Assembly: GCA_964557085.1 (NCBI GenBank)
Contig: CAZKYS010000037.1
Location: 1-20,614, forward strand
Direction of reading: 5' to 3'
DNA from: Pseudaquidulcibacter sp964557085
Lineage (GTDB): Bacteria; Pseudomonadota; Alphaproteobacteria; Caulobacterales; Aquidulcibacteraceae
Length of the DNA stretch: 20,614 bases
Within the stretch, counting starts at the first letter, position 1. Every line of letters begins with the position of its first letter. Shown here in pieces: positions 1 through 7,482 of the stretch. Made by a program: the position numbers and the translations under genes. Under the pieces are notes generated by a model. The model was not told the DNA's origin, did not search any database, and saw only the letters and a list, made by a program, of their open reading frames with translations.

Positions 1-3000
1 ATTGGCAATATTTTCCACATTATCAAATCTTGATGCGCTTAATTTTAAATCACCATCAAGCATTTTTGCATTTGCAACACAAGAAACCGCGCGCCCGACG
101 ACAACAAATTGCCGCGCTTGCTCTAAATCTTCTGGTCGAACAAAAACTTCATATTCACCTGTTGGGTCGGATAATGTTACCCATGCAAACTTTCCGCCAC
201 GTTTGGCGGGGCGCTCTTTGGCGGCGCGAACCACGCCCGCCATTCGAAATACGGCCTCTGTGGTTTGCATATATTCTTCAATTTGACCGTAAAAAATGGT
301 TTTTCGCGCAATTAATTCTTGGGAAATATCATCCAATGGGTGGCCCGATAAAAACAGTCCCATTGCAGCAAATTCATTTGATAATCTGTCTTGTTCCGCC
401 CAATTTGAAACATTGGATAATGGTGCGCGCGGCGGGGTTGCACTTTCACCAAAAAGACTAAATTGGTTTTGGTCAGCTTCATTATTTGTTGCCGCTGCAT
501 GTGACATTAATTGATCTGCATTGGCGCAAACTTTGGCGCGATTTGGCTCGATAAGGTCAAAAGCCCCAGCTTTGGCAAGGTTTTCTACCGCACGTTTATT
601 AAGGTTACGCGGCCCAACACGTTCAAAAACTTCGTATATATTGTTGAAATTGCCGCCCTCTTGCCTAATTTCAACCAATTTTTCCATGGCTTTGACGCCA
701 ACGTTTTTAACCGCACCTAATGCATATAGGATTTCACCATTTTCAATTGCAAAATTTGCCTGTGAACGATTTATATCAGGGCGATTTACAACAATTCCAA
801 GGCGTTTTGCCTCCTGAACATACGCGCCCAATTTATTTGTATCCTCGATATCGAGTGTCATGGCGGCAACCAAAAACTCGACAGGATAATGTGCTTTTAA
901 ATAAGCGGTTTGATATGAAATAACCGCATAAGCCGCCGCGTGGGATTTATTGAAGCCATAACCTGCAAATTTTTGAACCAAATCAAAAATTGTGCCCGCA
1001 AGACTTTTATCGACACCTTTTTTATCCGCACCTTCGGCAAATCTTAGGCGTTGTTGGTCCATTTCTTCTTTTAGTTTTTTACCCATTGCACGGCGAAGCA
1101 TGTCTGCCTCCCCCAATGAATAGCCTGAAAGGATTTGGGCGATTTGCATAACTTGTTCTTGGTAAATTATCACGCCATGCGTTTCTTTAAGAACAGGAAC
1201 AAGACTTGGATGTAGGTAATCCGCGCTCTGGCGTCCCGCTTTAACATCACAATAGGTTGGAATATTTTCCATTGGTCCTGGGCGATAAAGTGAAATCAAA
1301 GCGATAATATCTTCAAGGCATGTTGGAACCATTCGGCGAAGGGTATCACGCATACCCTGCCCCTCCAGCTGGAACACACCAAGGGTTTGACCGGTTGCCA
1401 AGAAGTCAAACACCATTTTATCGTCATATCTTTGGGTGGAAAAATCAACCTCAATGCCACGATCTTTTAGTAATTCAACAGCCTTTTGAATTACAGTTAA
1501 AGTCTTCAACCCCAAGAAGTCAAACTTTACCAAGCCCGCAGATTCCGACCATTTCATATTATATTGGGTCGCGGGAATATCTGATTTTGGGTCTTTATAA
1601 AGCGGCACTAATTCCTTTAATGGGCGCCCCGCGATTACAACACCTGCGGCATGGGTTGAACAATTTCGATAAAGCCCTTCAAGCTCTAATGCAGTATCTA
1701 AAAGACCGTGATGTAATTCGTTTGAATCGTATTTTTCTTTGAGTTTCGGCTCAATTTCAAGCGCTTTGGCGAGGGTTACGGGGTTTGCAGGGTTATTTGG
1801 TATAAGTTTTGTGATTTCGGATACTTCATTAAATGACATATCCAAAACCCGCCCAACATCACGCACCGCAGCGCGCGCCTGTAGAGTACCAAATGTAATA
1901 ATCTGCGACACACGCTCAAAACCGTATTTTTCTTGAACATAGGATATTACTTCATCGCGCCTTGTTTGGCAGAAGTCGATATCAAAATCGGGCATTGAAA
2001 TACGTTCGGGATTAAGGAAACGTTCAAAAAGAAGCCCAAATTCAAGTGGATCAAGGTCGGTAATTTTAAGCACATAAGCCACCAATGAACCCGCACCAGA
2101 ACCACGACCCGGACCAACAGGAATATCATGGGCTTTGGCCCATTTAATAAAGTCCGATACTATTAAGAAATAGCCCGAAAAGCCCATTCGATTGATAATA
2201 TCTAATTCAAATTCAAGGCGTGAATTATATTCTTCAACACTTGTTACTGGTGGGCGCTTGCTTAAGCGTTCTTGGAGACCTTCGCGCGCTTGCACAGCCA
2301 ATTCTTCGCTCTCACTAAGACCTTGCCCCGATGGGAAACTTGGAAGGATTGGTTTACGTTTTTTTGCGCGAATGGCACAACGTTTGGCAATTTCAACAGT
2401 ATTTTCGATACATTCAGGCAAATCAGAAAAGAGGGCAATCATTTCATCATCAGTTTTGAAATAATGCTCTTCGGTTAGGCGTTTGCGATTATTATCAGAT
2501 AGGCGCGAACCTTCATTGATACAGGTTAAAACCTCGTGCGGGTAATGTTTTTCGCGTTTATCATAACGAACATCATTTGTGCCAACAATTGGAATATCTA
2601 ATTCATAAGCTTTTTCAAGAAGTACGTTTTCAGTTTGTAATTCATCTTCGCGGCCATGACGTTGTAATTCGATATAAAATCTATTTTTAAAAATATCGGA
2701 CAATTTACGGCTTAAAAAATCAAAACCAGATATGTCATTATTAAGAATGGCAGCATTCAAAATTCCTTCAAAACCGCCACTAAGGCAGATAAGGCCATCT
2801 GATAATTCGGCAATGCGTTCAATATCAACCCCATCATTGATATTATCAATTTCAAGAAATGTTGCCGAAGATAAAGCGCATATATTGGTAAAACCAATTT
2901 CATTTTGTGCATAAAGCGCAATACGGCCTTTTATTTCATGCGCTTCGGGTTCATCGATTTTGACTTTAACAACAATATTAAGCCCGATAATAGGTTGCAC

Positions 3001-3180
3001 GCCAGACGAAGCCAAAGTTTCGGAAAATTCGAGCGCGCCAAATAAATTATTATCACAAATCGCAAGTGCAGGTAATGAGCGTGATTTGGCAATATTATTA
3101 ATCTTCTTAACCGTCATTGCGCCATCAAGCAATGAATAAGCAGATTTAACCTTTAAATGCACAAATTGCGGCGTCGCCAT
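1..3180 (-). CDS. dnaE: DNA polymerase III alpha subunit (3' end cut off by window edge)
   Basis: Catalytic subunit of the replicative polymerase. I read 1060 codons without a stop from the ATG at 3178-3180 to the edge; family members run to about 1150, so only the C-terminal end is missing. The PHP domain covers about residues 5-280. The palm carries the three metal-binding aspartates: PDFDIDF with D398 and D400, and KFDFLGLK with D554, very close to E. coli D401, D403 and D555. Fingers motifs YRPGPM (near 637) and NKSHAAAYA (H747) follow. QFSLF at 906-910 fits the internal beta-clamp binding motif. An OB-fold occupies about 980-1040. The PHP metal site looks eroded (FVHLKVKS in place of an H-x-H pattern), so proofreading probably comes from a separate DnaQ. 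Start support: AAGGGG 6 nt upstream of ATG. It follows the lolD block after a 299-bp gap and may have its own promoter. Confidence 0.97.
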   Translation of the reverse strand, partial: MATPQFVHLKVKSAYSLLDGAMTVKKINNIAKSRSLPALAICDNNLFGALEFSETLASSGVQPIIGLNIVVKVKIDEPEAHEIKGRIALYAQNEIGFTNICALSSATFLEIDNINDGVDIERIAELSDGLICLSGGFEGILNAAILNNDISGFDFLSRKLSDIFKNRFYIELQRHGREDELQTENVLLEKAYELDIPIVGTNDVRYDKREKHYPHEVLTCINEGSRLSDNNRKRLTEEHYFKTDDEMIALFSDLPECIENTVEIAKRCAIRAKKRKPILPSFPSGQGLSESEELAVQAREGLQERLSKRPPVTSVEEYNSRLEFELDIINRMGFSGYFLIVSDFIKWAKAHDIPVGPGRGSGAGSLVAYVLKITDLDPLEFGLLFERFLNPERISMPDFDIDFCQTRRDEVISYVQEKYGFERVSQIITFGTLQARAAVRDVGRVLDMSFNEVSEITKLIPNNPANPVTLAKALEIEPKLKEKYDSNELHHGLLDTALELEGLYRNCSTHAAGVVIAGRPLKELVPLYKDPKSDIPATQYNMKWSESAGLVKFDFLGLKTLTVIQKAVELLKDRGIEVDFSTQRYDDKMVFDFLATGQTLGVFQLEGQGMRDTLRRMVPTCLEDIIALISLYRPGPMENIPTYCDVKAGRQSADYLHPSLVPVLKETHGVIIYQEQVMQIAQILSGYSLGEADMLRRAMGKKLKEEMDQQRLRFAEGADKKGVDKSLAGTIFDLVQKFAGYGFNKSHAAAYAVISYQTAYLKAHYPVEFLVAAMTLDIEDTNKLGAYVQEAKRLGIVVNRPDINRSQANFAIENGEILYALGAVKNVGVKAMEKLVEIRQEGGNFNNIYEVFERVGPRNLNKRAVENLAKAGAFDLIEPNRAKVCANADQLMSHAAATNNEADQNQFSLFGESATPPRAPLSNVSNWAEQDRLSNEFAAMGLFLSGHPLDDISQELIARKTIFYGQIEEYMQTTEAVFRMAGVVRAAKERPAKRGGKFAWVTLSDPTGEYEVFVRPEDLEQARQFVVVGRAVSCVANAKMLDGDLKLSASRFDNVENIAN

Positions 3181-3205
3181 AATTACCCCTTAGAGAAATA
3201 TTCCA

Positions 3206-3211
3206 ATTATA
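3206..3211 (-). promoter_or_regulatory. Candidate -10 element ahead of dnaE
   Basis: The minus strand reads a perfect TATAAT 26 nt upstream of the dnaE ATG, which would give a short leader containing the AAGGGG ribosome-binding site. I see no convincing -35 hexamer 16-18 nt further upstream, and TATAAT arises easily by chance in AT-rich DNA. Confidence 0.25.
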
Positions 3212-3301
3212 TCGAAATGTTTCTTAAGATTATTTTTGCCAAAATTCGTTTCATCTGTCAGCACGAAATATCAATCATACCCAACAAAAAACATTTAAGC
3301 C

Positions 3302-3400
3302 TTAGCCAAACAAAGCGCCAAATGCAGATGCAACCATAGAAAAACCAACAATAGCAGCGAAACCAAGAATATCTTCCCAACGCAATAATTGTAAATTCAT
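3302..3400 (-). CDS. Small hypothetical membrane protein, 32 aa
   Basis: A 32-codon ORF in the lolD-dnaE gap. It begins MNLQLLRWEDILGF and continues as an uninterrupted hydrophobic, small-residue-rich stretch (about residues 11-31, including VASAFGALFG) ending in TAA. That fits one membrane helix with a short charged N-terminus (R7, E9, D10). AGGGG sits 7 nt ahead of the ATG, among the better ribosome-binding sites in the window, and a plausible promoter lies just upstream. I do not recognise a family. It could be a genuine small inner-membrane protein or a leader peptide for dnaE. A longer overlapping reading frame (3258-3461) has an unlikely composition and no comparable start signal. Confidence 0.5.
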   Translation of the reverse strand: MNLQLLRWEDILGFAAIVGFSMVASAFGALFG

Positions 3401-3410
3401 AATAAACCCC

Positions 3411-3441
3411 TGAAATAAGTTCCTTGTTTGTTCTTATTTCA
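3411..3441 (-). repeat. Inverted repeat, 9-bp arms, possible operator
   Basis: Perfect inverted repeat: TGAAATAAG at 3411-3419 and CTTATTTCA at 3433-3441, separated by 13 nt, with arm starts 22 bp apart (about two helical turns). One arm overlaps the candidate -10 and the other lies just beyond the expected transcription start, ending 10 nt before the small ORF. No T-run follows, so it does not look like a terminator. It could be an operator for a dimeric regulator or a hairpin in the leader RNA. Confidence 0.4.
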
Positions 3442-3461
3442 CGCTTTGTTCTCGCTGGCAA
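3433..3461 (-). promoter_or_regulatory. Candidate sigma-70-type promoter for the small ORF and perhaps dnaE
   Basis: On the minus strand TTGCCA (5 of 6 matches to TTGACA, 3456-3461), a 17-nt spacer, then AATAAG (4 of 6 to TATAAT, 3433-3438). The spacing is ideal, the -10 only fair. It sits just after the lolD stop and upstream of the 32-codon ORF, and its -10 lies inside one arm of the inverted repeat. Confidence 0.35.
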
Positions 3462-3479
3462 GTGTTTTTTTGAAAAATT

Positions 3480-4157
3480 CTAAATTTTATGCAAAAACCC
3501 ATTTTCAAGGCGCACAATCGCATCCATTTTATCAGCTAATTCAAGATTATGCGTTCCAACCAAAGCCGCAACATTTTCTTCTTTCGCAAGCTTTGTGAAA
3601 ATTTCAAAAACTTGGATTGATGTTGCTGGGTCCAGATTTCCCGTTGGTTCATCGGCAAGTAATAAAATAGGCTCATTAGCAAGGGCGCGCCCTATTGCAA
3701 CCCTTTGCTGCTCCCCACCTGATAATTGTGCAGGCTTATGTTTCATACGATCCTTTAGCCCCAGTAATTCAAGCAGATATTCAGCACGTTCAAGTGCATG
3801 GACAAATGATTTACCATTTATCAATTGCGGCAAAGCAATATTTTCGCGCGCATCAAATTCAGGCAATAAATTATGAAATTGATAGACAAAACCAATTTTC
3901 TCGCGCCGAATTAAAGTTCGTGAATTATCATCTTTGGTTACAATTTGACCGTCAATTTTAATTTCGCCGTCTTGTGGTTCTTCTAATAAGCCTGCTGAAT
4001 GCAATAATGATGATTTACCAGAGCCAGATGGGCCAATAAGTCCAATAATTTCGCCACGTTTTATATTTAAATCAACACCTTTCAAAACTTCTAATTCACC
4101 GGCAAGGGTTTTATAAGTTCTTTTAAGCCCAGCTATTGATAAAGCTAAATTATTCAT
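3480..4157 (-). CDS. lolD: Lipoprotein-releasing ABC transporter ATP-binding protein LolD
   Basis: Inner-membrane ATPase that powers transfer of mature outer-membrane lipoproteins from the LolC/E permease to the carrier LolA. From the chosen ATG the protein is 225 aa, normal for LolD. Visible motifs: Walker A GPSGSGKSS (42-50), Q-loop VYQFHNLLPEF (Q93; this segment is typical of LolD), signature LSGGEQQ (145-151), Walker B ILLLADE (164-170) and the switch histidine in GTHNLELA. The frame is open to a TTG five codons earlier (4172), but the ATG at 4157 is better: it overlaps the lolC stop in ATGAATAA and has GAGG 9 nt upstream, which suggests translational coupling with lolC. Confidence 0.95.
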   Translation of the reverse strand: MNNLALSIAGLKRTYKTLAGELEVLKGVDLNIKRGEIIGLIGPSGSGKSSLLHSAGLLEEPQDGEIKIDGQIVTKDDNSRTLIRREKIGFVYQFHNLLPEFDARENIALPQLINGKSFVHALERAEYLLELLGLKDRMKHKPAQLSGGEQQRVAIGRALANEPILLLADEPTGNLDPATSIQVFEIFTKLAKEENVAALVGTHNLELADKMDAIVRLENGFLHKI

Positions 4158-5451
4158 AACGTAAAGCCTCAACAGGGTCGAGATTGGCGGCGCGCCACGC
4201 AGGTGGAATTGTTACCAAAACACTCATTATTAAAGCGAATATTGCCGTATAAAACACTTCTGACCATTCTACATGCGCAGGGATTTGCGAAAGGAAATAA
4301 ACTTCAGATGGGAAAACAGGGCCAAATACTGCCTCAACACCTTTTTGGATAAGGCCAATGTTAATACAGAATAAAGTGCCAAATAATACGCCGCAAATTG
4401 TTCCCAAAACCCCAATACTTGCGCCAATCATTATGAAAACGCGCATAATTGAAAGCCGTGTTGCACCCATTGTTCGAAGAACGGCAATATCGCGCCCCTT
4501 ATTTTTAACAAGCATTACAAGGCCAGAAATGATATTAAGTGCCGCAATCAAAACCAAAAGCATAAGGATAAGACGCATAACCACGCGCTCTGTTCCCAAA
4601 GCGGATACAAGGCTTGCCGATTGATTACGCCAATCACTTAACAGAGAGCCATCAACATAATTTGCCAATTGCCCCATGATTTTTGTACTTTCATCAGGGT
4701 TTTTAACACGTAATTCAATCATATCAATTCGTGTATCACGGCTAAAGAATAATTGTGCTTGCTCTAATGGCATATAAATAAGGCTTTTGTCATACTCACT
4801 CATGCCAATATTGAAAACAGCACCAATTTTATAATCTTTTGAACGTGGTGTTGAACCAAAGGCGGTTTGCGCACCATCAGGTGCAAGCAATGTAATATAA
4901 TCACCCGCCATAACGCCCAATTGGCGCGCAAGGCCAGTTCCGATAATTATTTCATCGCCGCCATATTCACCTTTACCATATTCATTCAAAGAACCATCAA
5001 CAATATGTTCGGAAATTGTTTTAAGTTCCATTATATCATCACGGCGCAGCCCCATTACCATTGCGCCCGATGAATTATCTGCGCCGCCCTGCGCAAGAAC
5101 TTGCCCTTGGACAAGTGGGTGCACCGATTTTACATCTGGCACTGCTTTGGCATTTACAATGAAACGCGAAACATCTTGCGGCGTTAATTGACGCGCATCA
5201 ACAAAAACGTGACCATTTACGCCCAAAACCCTATCCAAAAGTTCGGTGCGAAAGCCATTCATAACGCTCATAACAATAATCAAAACTGCAACCGCAAGCA
5301 TAATCCCTGCAAATGCAATTATTGAAATAAGGCTTACACCACCCTGTTCACGCCTTGAACGCAAGTAACGGGTTGCAAGCATACGCTCCCACATGCCGAA
5401 TGGTCGTGAAGATTTTTTTGTTTTTGAATTTGCGTCAATTGCCGCGTTCAT
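4150..5451 (-). CDS. lolC: Lipoprotein-releasing ABC transporter permease LolC/LolE family
   Basis: Membrane component that extracts lipoproteins from the inner membrane and passes them to LolA, working with LolD encoded next. At 433 aa it has the four-helix layout of the family: helix 1 at about 39-62, a large periplasmic domain at about 65-285, then an FtsX-type C-terminal domain with helices near 292-315, 337-366 and 398-417. DIAVLRTMGAT (321-331) is the expected coupling segment contacting the ATPase, and the end DPVEALRYE is characteristic. Only one permease gene is present, consistent with the single LolC/E-like protein annotated in many alphaproteobacteria, so assignment as C rather than E is not meaningful. 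Its ATG overlaps the proS stop by one base (TAATG). Confidence 0.93.
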   Translation of the reverse strand: MNAAIDANSKTKKSSRPFGMWERMLATRYLRSRREQGGVSLISIIAFAGIMLAVAVLIIVMSVMNGFRTELLDRVLGVNGHVFVDARQLTPQDVSRFIVNAKAVPDVKSVHPLVQGQVLAQGGADNSSGAMVMGLRRDDIMELKTISEHIVDGSLNEYGKGEYGGDEIIIGTGLARQLGVMAGDYITLLAPDGAQTAFGSTPRSKDYKIGAVFNIGMSEYDKSLIYMPLEQAQLFFSRDTRIDMIELRVKNPDESTKIMGQLANYVDGSLLSDWRNQSASLVSALGTERVVMRLILMLLVLIAALNIISGLVMLVKNKGRDIAVLRTMGATRLSIMRVFIMIGASIGVLGTICGVLFGTLFCINIGLIQKGVEAVFGPVFPSEVYFLSQIPAHVEWSEVFYTAIFALIMSVLVTIPPAWRAANLDPVEALRYE

Positions 5452-6785
5452 TAAGACAAGCTCGCGATGAAATCTTCGATTTTCATTTCGGTTTTTTCTT
5501 GGGTTTTGCGATTTTTAACTTCTACAATGCCATTTGCAACACCGCGTGGGCCAATTACAACCTGTTTTGGAACGCCAATAACGTCCATTGTTGCAAATTT
5601 CGCCCCTGCCCGTTCATCGCGGTCATCATAAAGTGGATCAAGACCTTTTGAACTCGCTAAATCATAGATTTTTTTGCATAATTCATCACATGCCGCATCG
5701 CCTGATTTAAGGTTTACGATACCAAGATTAAATGGTGCAATTTCGGTTGGCCAAATAATACCATGTTCATCATGGCTTGCCTCAATAACTGCACCAACAA
5801 GGCGCGAAACACCAATGCCGTAAGAGCCCATTTGTAAAATATGCTCTTTACCATCTTTGCCCATTACTTTGGCATTCATTGGTTTTGAATATTTATCGCC
5901 AAAGAAGAAGATATGCCCAACTTCTATACCACGACCTTCACGGCGGCGCTCTTCTGGAACTTTGGCAAGAAATTGTTCTTCTTCGTGCATTTCATCGGTT
6001 GCAGCATAAGCCGCCAATACTTCATCAACCATCGCTTTGCGTGCAGTTTTTGAAACATCATCATTTTCAAATGAAATGTCGGTTGTTGTCCAATCTTTAT
6101 CTTCATAGACACTGTCATAGAAAACAGCGCTCTCACCATTTTTGGCAAGAATTATGAATTCATGGCTTAAATCACCACCAATTGGGCCAGTTGCCGCACG
6201 CATTGGAACGCCGCGCAAACCAAGGCGCTGGAAAGTTCTTAAATAAGCCAAAAACATCTTGCGATACGCATCAACCGCCGCGTCGGCATCAATATCAAAA
6301 GAATAAGCGTCTTTCATAAGGAATTCACGACCACGCATTACGCCAAATCTTGGGCGAACCTCATCACGGAATTTCCATTGGATATTATAAAGGTTTAATG
6401 GCAAATCCTTATAAGAACGAATATAGGTGCGCACCACATCGGTAACAACTTCTTCGGCAGTTGGCCCAAAAAGCATGTCACGGTCATGGCGATCTTTAAT
6501 GCGAAGCATTTCTGCGCCATAATCATCATAGCGACCAGATTCGCGCCATAAGTCTGCCGATTGCATGGTTGGCATCAAAAGTTCCAAAGCGCCCGATCTA
6601 TCTTGTTCTTCACGAACAATCTTTTCGATATTCCTTAGAACTTTAAGACCAAAAGGAAGCCAAACATAAACGCCCGCTTGTTGCTGCTTTATAAGGCCAG
6701 CGCGTAACATTAATTGATGTGAAACAATTTGCGCCTCACTTGGGGTTTCTTTTGCAACAGGCAGGAAATAGCGCGAAAGGCGCAT
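5451..6785 (-). CDS. proS: Prolyl-tRNA synthetase, short form lacking a full editing domain
   Basis: Class II synthetase that activates proline and charges tRNA-Pro in the cytoplasm. Visible in order: TAEEV (109-113), motif 2 beginning FRDEVRPRFG (139) through RGREFLMKDAYSF, GGDLSHEF (203-210), motif 3 GSYGIGVSRLVGAVIE (320-335) and a C-terminal anticodon-binding domain from about 350. At 444 aa it is far shorter than E. coli ProRS (about 572); only about 70 residues (216-288) lie where the roughly 180-residue INS editing domain should be. This short form is known in alphaproteobacteria. Two ATGs are adjacent (6788 and 6785); AGGAG lies 3 nt from the first and 6 nt from the second, and the second gives the usual MRLSRYFLP start. 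Confidence 0.97.
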   Translation of the reverse strand: MRLSRYFLPVAKETPSEAQIVSHQLMLRAGLIKQQQAGVYVWLPFGLKVLRNIEKIVREEQDRSGALELLMPTMQSADLWRESGRYDDYGAEMLRIKDRHDRDMLFGPTAEEVVTDVVRTYIRSYKDLPLNLYNIQWKFRDEVRPRFGVMRGREFLMKDAYSFDIDADAAVDAYRKMFLAYLRTFQRLGLRGVPMRAATGPIGGDLSHEFIILAKNGESAVFYDSVYEDKDWTTTDISFENDDVSKTARKAMVDEVLAAYAATDEMHEEEQFLAKVPEERRREGRGIEVGHIFFFGDKYSKPMNAKVMGKDGKEHILQMGSYGIGVSRLVGAVIEASHDEHGIIWPTEIAPFNLGIVNLKSGDAACDELCKKIYDLASSKGLDPLYDDRDERAGAKFATMDVIGVPKQVVIGPRGVANGIVEVKNRKTQEKTEMKIEDFIASLS

Positions 6786-6794
6786 CATAAGCTC

Positions 6795-7031
6795 CTATAA
6801 TTTTATAATTTTAAATAACACAAGCGCAAGTAGCACGGACCATATTACAAATGCTACAATTGTTGCCATAATCGCTTTTTTCTTGAAGTTTAAATTGGCA
6901 GGGGCGCTTTTCACGCTTCCCTTTACCACATTACCATCTTCTTGCTGTGTGGTTACGCCAATTGGTAAAACCAAGAAAAGGCTTATCCACCAAATAATTA
7001 AATAGCTTGCAATTGCAGTAAAAATGTCCAT
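6795..7031 (-). CDS. DUF1467 family small membrane protein
   Basis: A 78-aa protein with two predicted membrane helices (about 5-26 and 53-75) joined by a short loop carrying the family-like segment LPIGVTTQQEDGNVV. The length, the IIWWISLFLVLPIG pattern and the position between mce and proS match the DUF1467 family, which sits here in many alphaproteobacteria. Function is unknown. It starts 8 nt after the mce stop and its stop lies within the ribosome-binding region of proS, so it is probably co-transcribed with both. The upstream TAAGATAAG is only a weak ribosome-binding site, so coupling to mce is likely. Confidence 0.88.
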   Translation of the reverse strand: MDIFTAIASYLIIWWISLFLVLPIGVTTQQEDGNVVKGSVKSAPANLNFKKKAIMATIVAFVIWSVLLALVLFKIIKL

Positions 7032-7039
7032 GTCTTATC

Positions 7040-7465
7040 TTAATGCGCTTCTTTTGGGGTTTCCATCAATTCAATCAGCACACCGTCTGAATTTTTTGGG
7101 TGAACGAAAATAATCATTGTTCCATGTGCGCCAATTCGCGGCTCACCTAGAACTGATGCACCTTTTGCAACCATTGCATCGCGTGCTTCATAGATATTTT
7201 CAACTTCAAAACAAACGTGGTGTTGACCACCTGCTGGATTTTTTTCAAGAAATTTTATTATGGGCGATTTTTCACCCAAAGGCTCAATAAGTTCAATTTG
7301 CGCATTTGGCAAATTAACAAATGAAAATTTTACGCCTTGTGCTTCCATTTCTTTAATTGGTGTAATGTCTTTATCATCAATGCCATAAAGGTTTTTATAA
7401 GTTTCCTGTGCTTTTGCAATTGATGGAACAGCAATTCCAATATGGTTTAAATTTCCGATTTTCAT
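7040..7465 (-). CDS. mce: Methylmalonyl-CoA epimerase (VOC superfamily)
   Basis: Interconverts the (R) and (S) epimers of methylmalonyl-CoA, linking propionyl-CoA breakdown (or the ethylmalonyl-CoA route) to succinyl-CoA. At 141 aa it has the expected two betaalphabetabetabeta halves, starting NLNHIGIAVPSI. Candidate metal ligands in the family positions are H8, Q57 (in AQIELIE), H82 or H83 (in GGQHHVCFEV) and E132 (in VLIELME). The IELIEP and HHVCFEV motifs separate it from a generic glyoxalase. The ATG has AGGGGA just upstream, 17 nt after the rnj stop. No methylmalonyl-CoA mutase gene is nearby, so placement here reflects the conserved gene order, not a pathway operon. Confidence 0.93.
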   Translation of the reverse strand: MKIGNLNHIGIAVPSIAKAQETYKNLYGIDDKDITPIKEMEAQGVKFSFVNLPNAQIELIEPLGEKSPIIKFLEKNPAGGQHHVCFEVENIYEARDAMVAKGASVLGEPRIGAHGTMIIFVHPKNSDGVLIELMETPKEAH

Positions 7466-7482
7466 GATTTTCCCCTAATCTG

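Noticed and set aside
30..461. A 143-codon plus-strand ORF inside dnaE
   Set aside because: It is antisense to dnaE, whose frame is intact and carries all catalytic motifs; composition is unlike a real protein.
1320..1742. A 140-codon plus-strand ORF inside dnaE
   Set aside because: Antisense shadow of the DnaE catalytic domain; no ribosome-binding site or domain seen.
3258..3461. A 67-codon minus-strand ORF overlapping the lolD-dnaE gap
   Set aside because: Rich in Trp, Cys, Tyr and Arg with no family resemblance and no good ribosome-binding site; the 32-codon ORF in another frame has far better signals.
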